Assembly (NCBI GenBank): GCA_902803675.1
Contig: CADCQZ010000070.1
Span: forward strand, 1-5,467
Length of the DNA stretch: 5,467 nt
Origin: an uncultured Eubacteriales bacterium
GTDB lineage: Bacteria; Bacillota_A; Clostridia; Christensenellales; Aristaeellaceae
Direction: 5' to 3'
The notes below the pieces were generated by a model that ran no database searches, was not told the DNA's origin, and worked only from the letters and a program-made list of their open reading frames with translations. The first letter of the stretch is position 1. Every line of letters begins with the position of its first letter. Positions 5,037 through 5,467 of this stretch are shown piece by piece. Both the position numbers and the translations under genes were made by a program.

Positions 5037-5467
5037 TGAGGGATCCCATATCGGTCCGCCCGGTCACACAGGCGGACCGGGCCTTCTGGTCTTCCCTGGA
5101 TGGGCATCTGAGCCCCGGGGGCTTTGACCGCAAGGTGCGGGACCGGATGGGCTATGTGCTTTTCCTGTCGGAGAGCCCCGCCGGCATCCTGCGCTTTTCC
5201 CTGTTCTGGGACGAGATCCCCTTCTGCGATCTGATCCGTATCCGGGAGGACGCCCGCGGAAAGGGATGCGGCAGGGCGCTCATGGCTCACTGGGAAAAGG
5301 ACATGGCTGCCCGGGGGTTCGATCTTGCGCTCACTTCCACCCAGGCCGACGAGGAAGCCCAGCACTTCTACCGCGCCCTGGGATACCGGGACTGCGGCGC
5401 TTTCACACTGCCCTTTCCCGGGCACGAACAGCCCACGGAGATCATCCTGGGAAAGCATCTCGCGTGA
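5036..5467 (+). CDS. GNAT-family N-acetyltransferase
   Basis: This 143-residue protein transfers an acetyl group from acetyl-CoA to an amine. It is a single GNAT domain: an N-terminal strand and helix (ISVRPVTQADRAFW, 5-18), central strands (VLFLSESPAGILRFSLFWDE and FCDLIRIRE), then the acetyl-CoA pyrophosphate loop RGKGCGRAL (74-82), matching R/Q-x-x-G-x-G/A, and motif B EEAQHFYRALGYRDCGAF (106-123), with Y112 as the likely general acid. The length is normal and the stop at 5465-5467 is the window end. The ATG at 5036 shares its A with the stop of the HIT gene. No clear Shine-Dalgarno is seen before it, so translation probably depends on reinitiation. The frame is open further upstream to 4943, but that part lies inside the HIT gene and is not GNAT-like. 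The substrate (small amine, antibiotic, protein) cannot be inferred. Confidence 0.9.
   Translation: MRDPISVRPVTQADRAFWSSLDGHLSPGGFDRKVRDRMGYVLFLSESPAGILRFSLFWDEIPFCDLIRIREDARGKGCGRALMAHWEKDMAARGFDLALTSTQADEEAQHFYRALGYRDCGAFTLPFPGHEQPTEIILGKHLA

Noticed and set aside
4895..5458. 187-codon minus-strand frame opposite the GNAT gene
   Set aside because: The plus-strand frame has clear GNAT motifs; the minus-strand translation has none and no ribosome binding site that stands out.

Overview
The window is GC-rich with strong G/C preference at third codon positions. Genes are tightly packed, most have a good Shine-Dalgarno sequence, and some start at GTG. A GH43 glycosidase next to a three-gene ABC-2 exporter of the COG4586/COG4587/COG3694 type fits a high-GC Clostridia-like anaerobe, perhaps from gut or rumen. 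That placement is an inference from gene families and style; no marker gene is present.

Layout: at the left edge, on the minus strand, lie the first 63 codons of a MATE-family efflux transporter, starting at a GTG at 189-187. A divergent intergenic region (190-405) follows. It carries a recognisable promoter for each side and three separate inverted repeats: one in the MATE leader, one midway between the two predicted transcription starts, and one centred on the -10 element of the rightward gene. All later genes are on the plus strand: a GH43 glycosidase (406-1908), an ABC ATPase (1995-2960), two ABC-2 permeases (2957-3748 and 3753-4553), a HIT-domain protein (4608-5036) and a GNAT acetyltransferase (5036-5467, complete at the window end).

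How they work together: the ATPase and two permeases overlap or nearly abut and should form one exporter with a heterodimeric membrane part; its substrate cannot be read from sequence. A promoter-like pair (TTGACG, 17 bp, TAAAAT) overlaps the stop codon of the glycosidase gene, so the exporter may be transcribed separately from it. The HIT and GNAT genes share one base (TGATG) and are probably translationally coupled; their link to the exporter is only proximity (54 bp gap). The glycosidase lacks a signal peptide and would cleave imported oligosaccharides, but no sugar transporter or regulator gene is in view.

I see no RNA gene, CRISPR array, insertion sequence, integrase or phage gene. The genes belong to known families; the least explained parts are the regulatory inverted repeats and the exporter's substrate. 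I do not see convincing evidence of a new biological system here.
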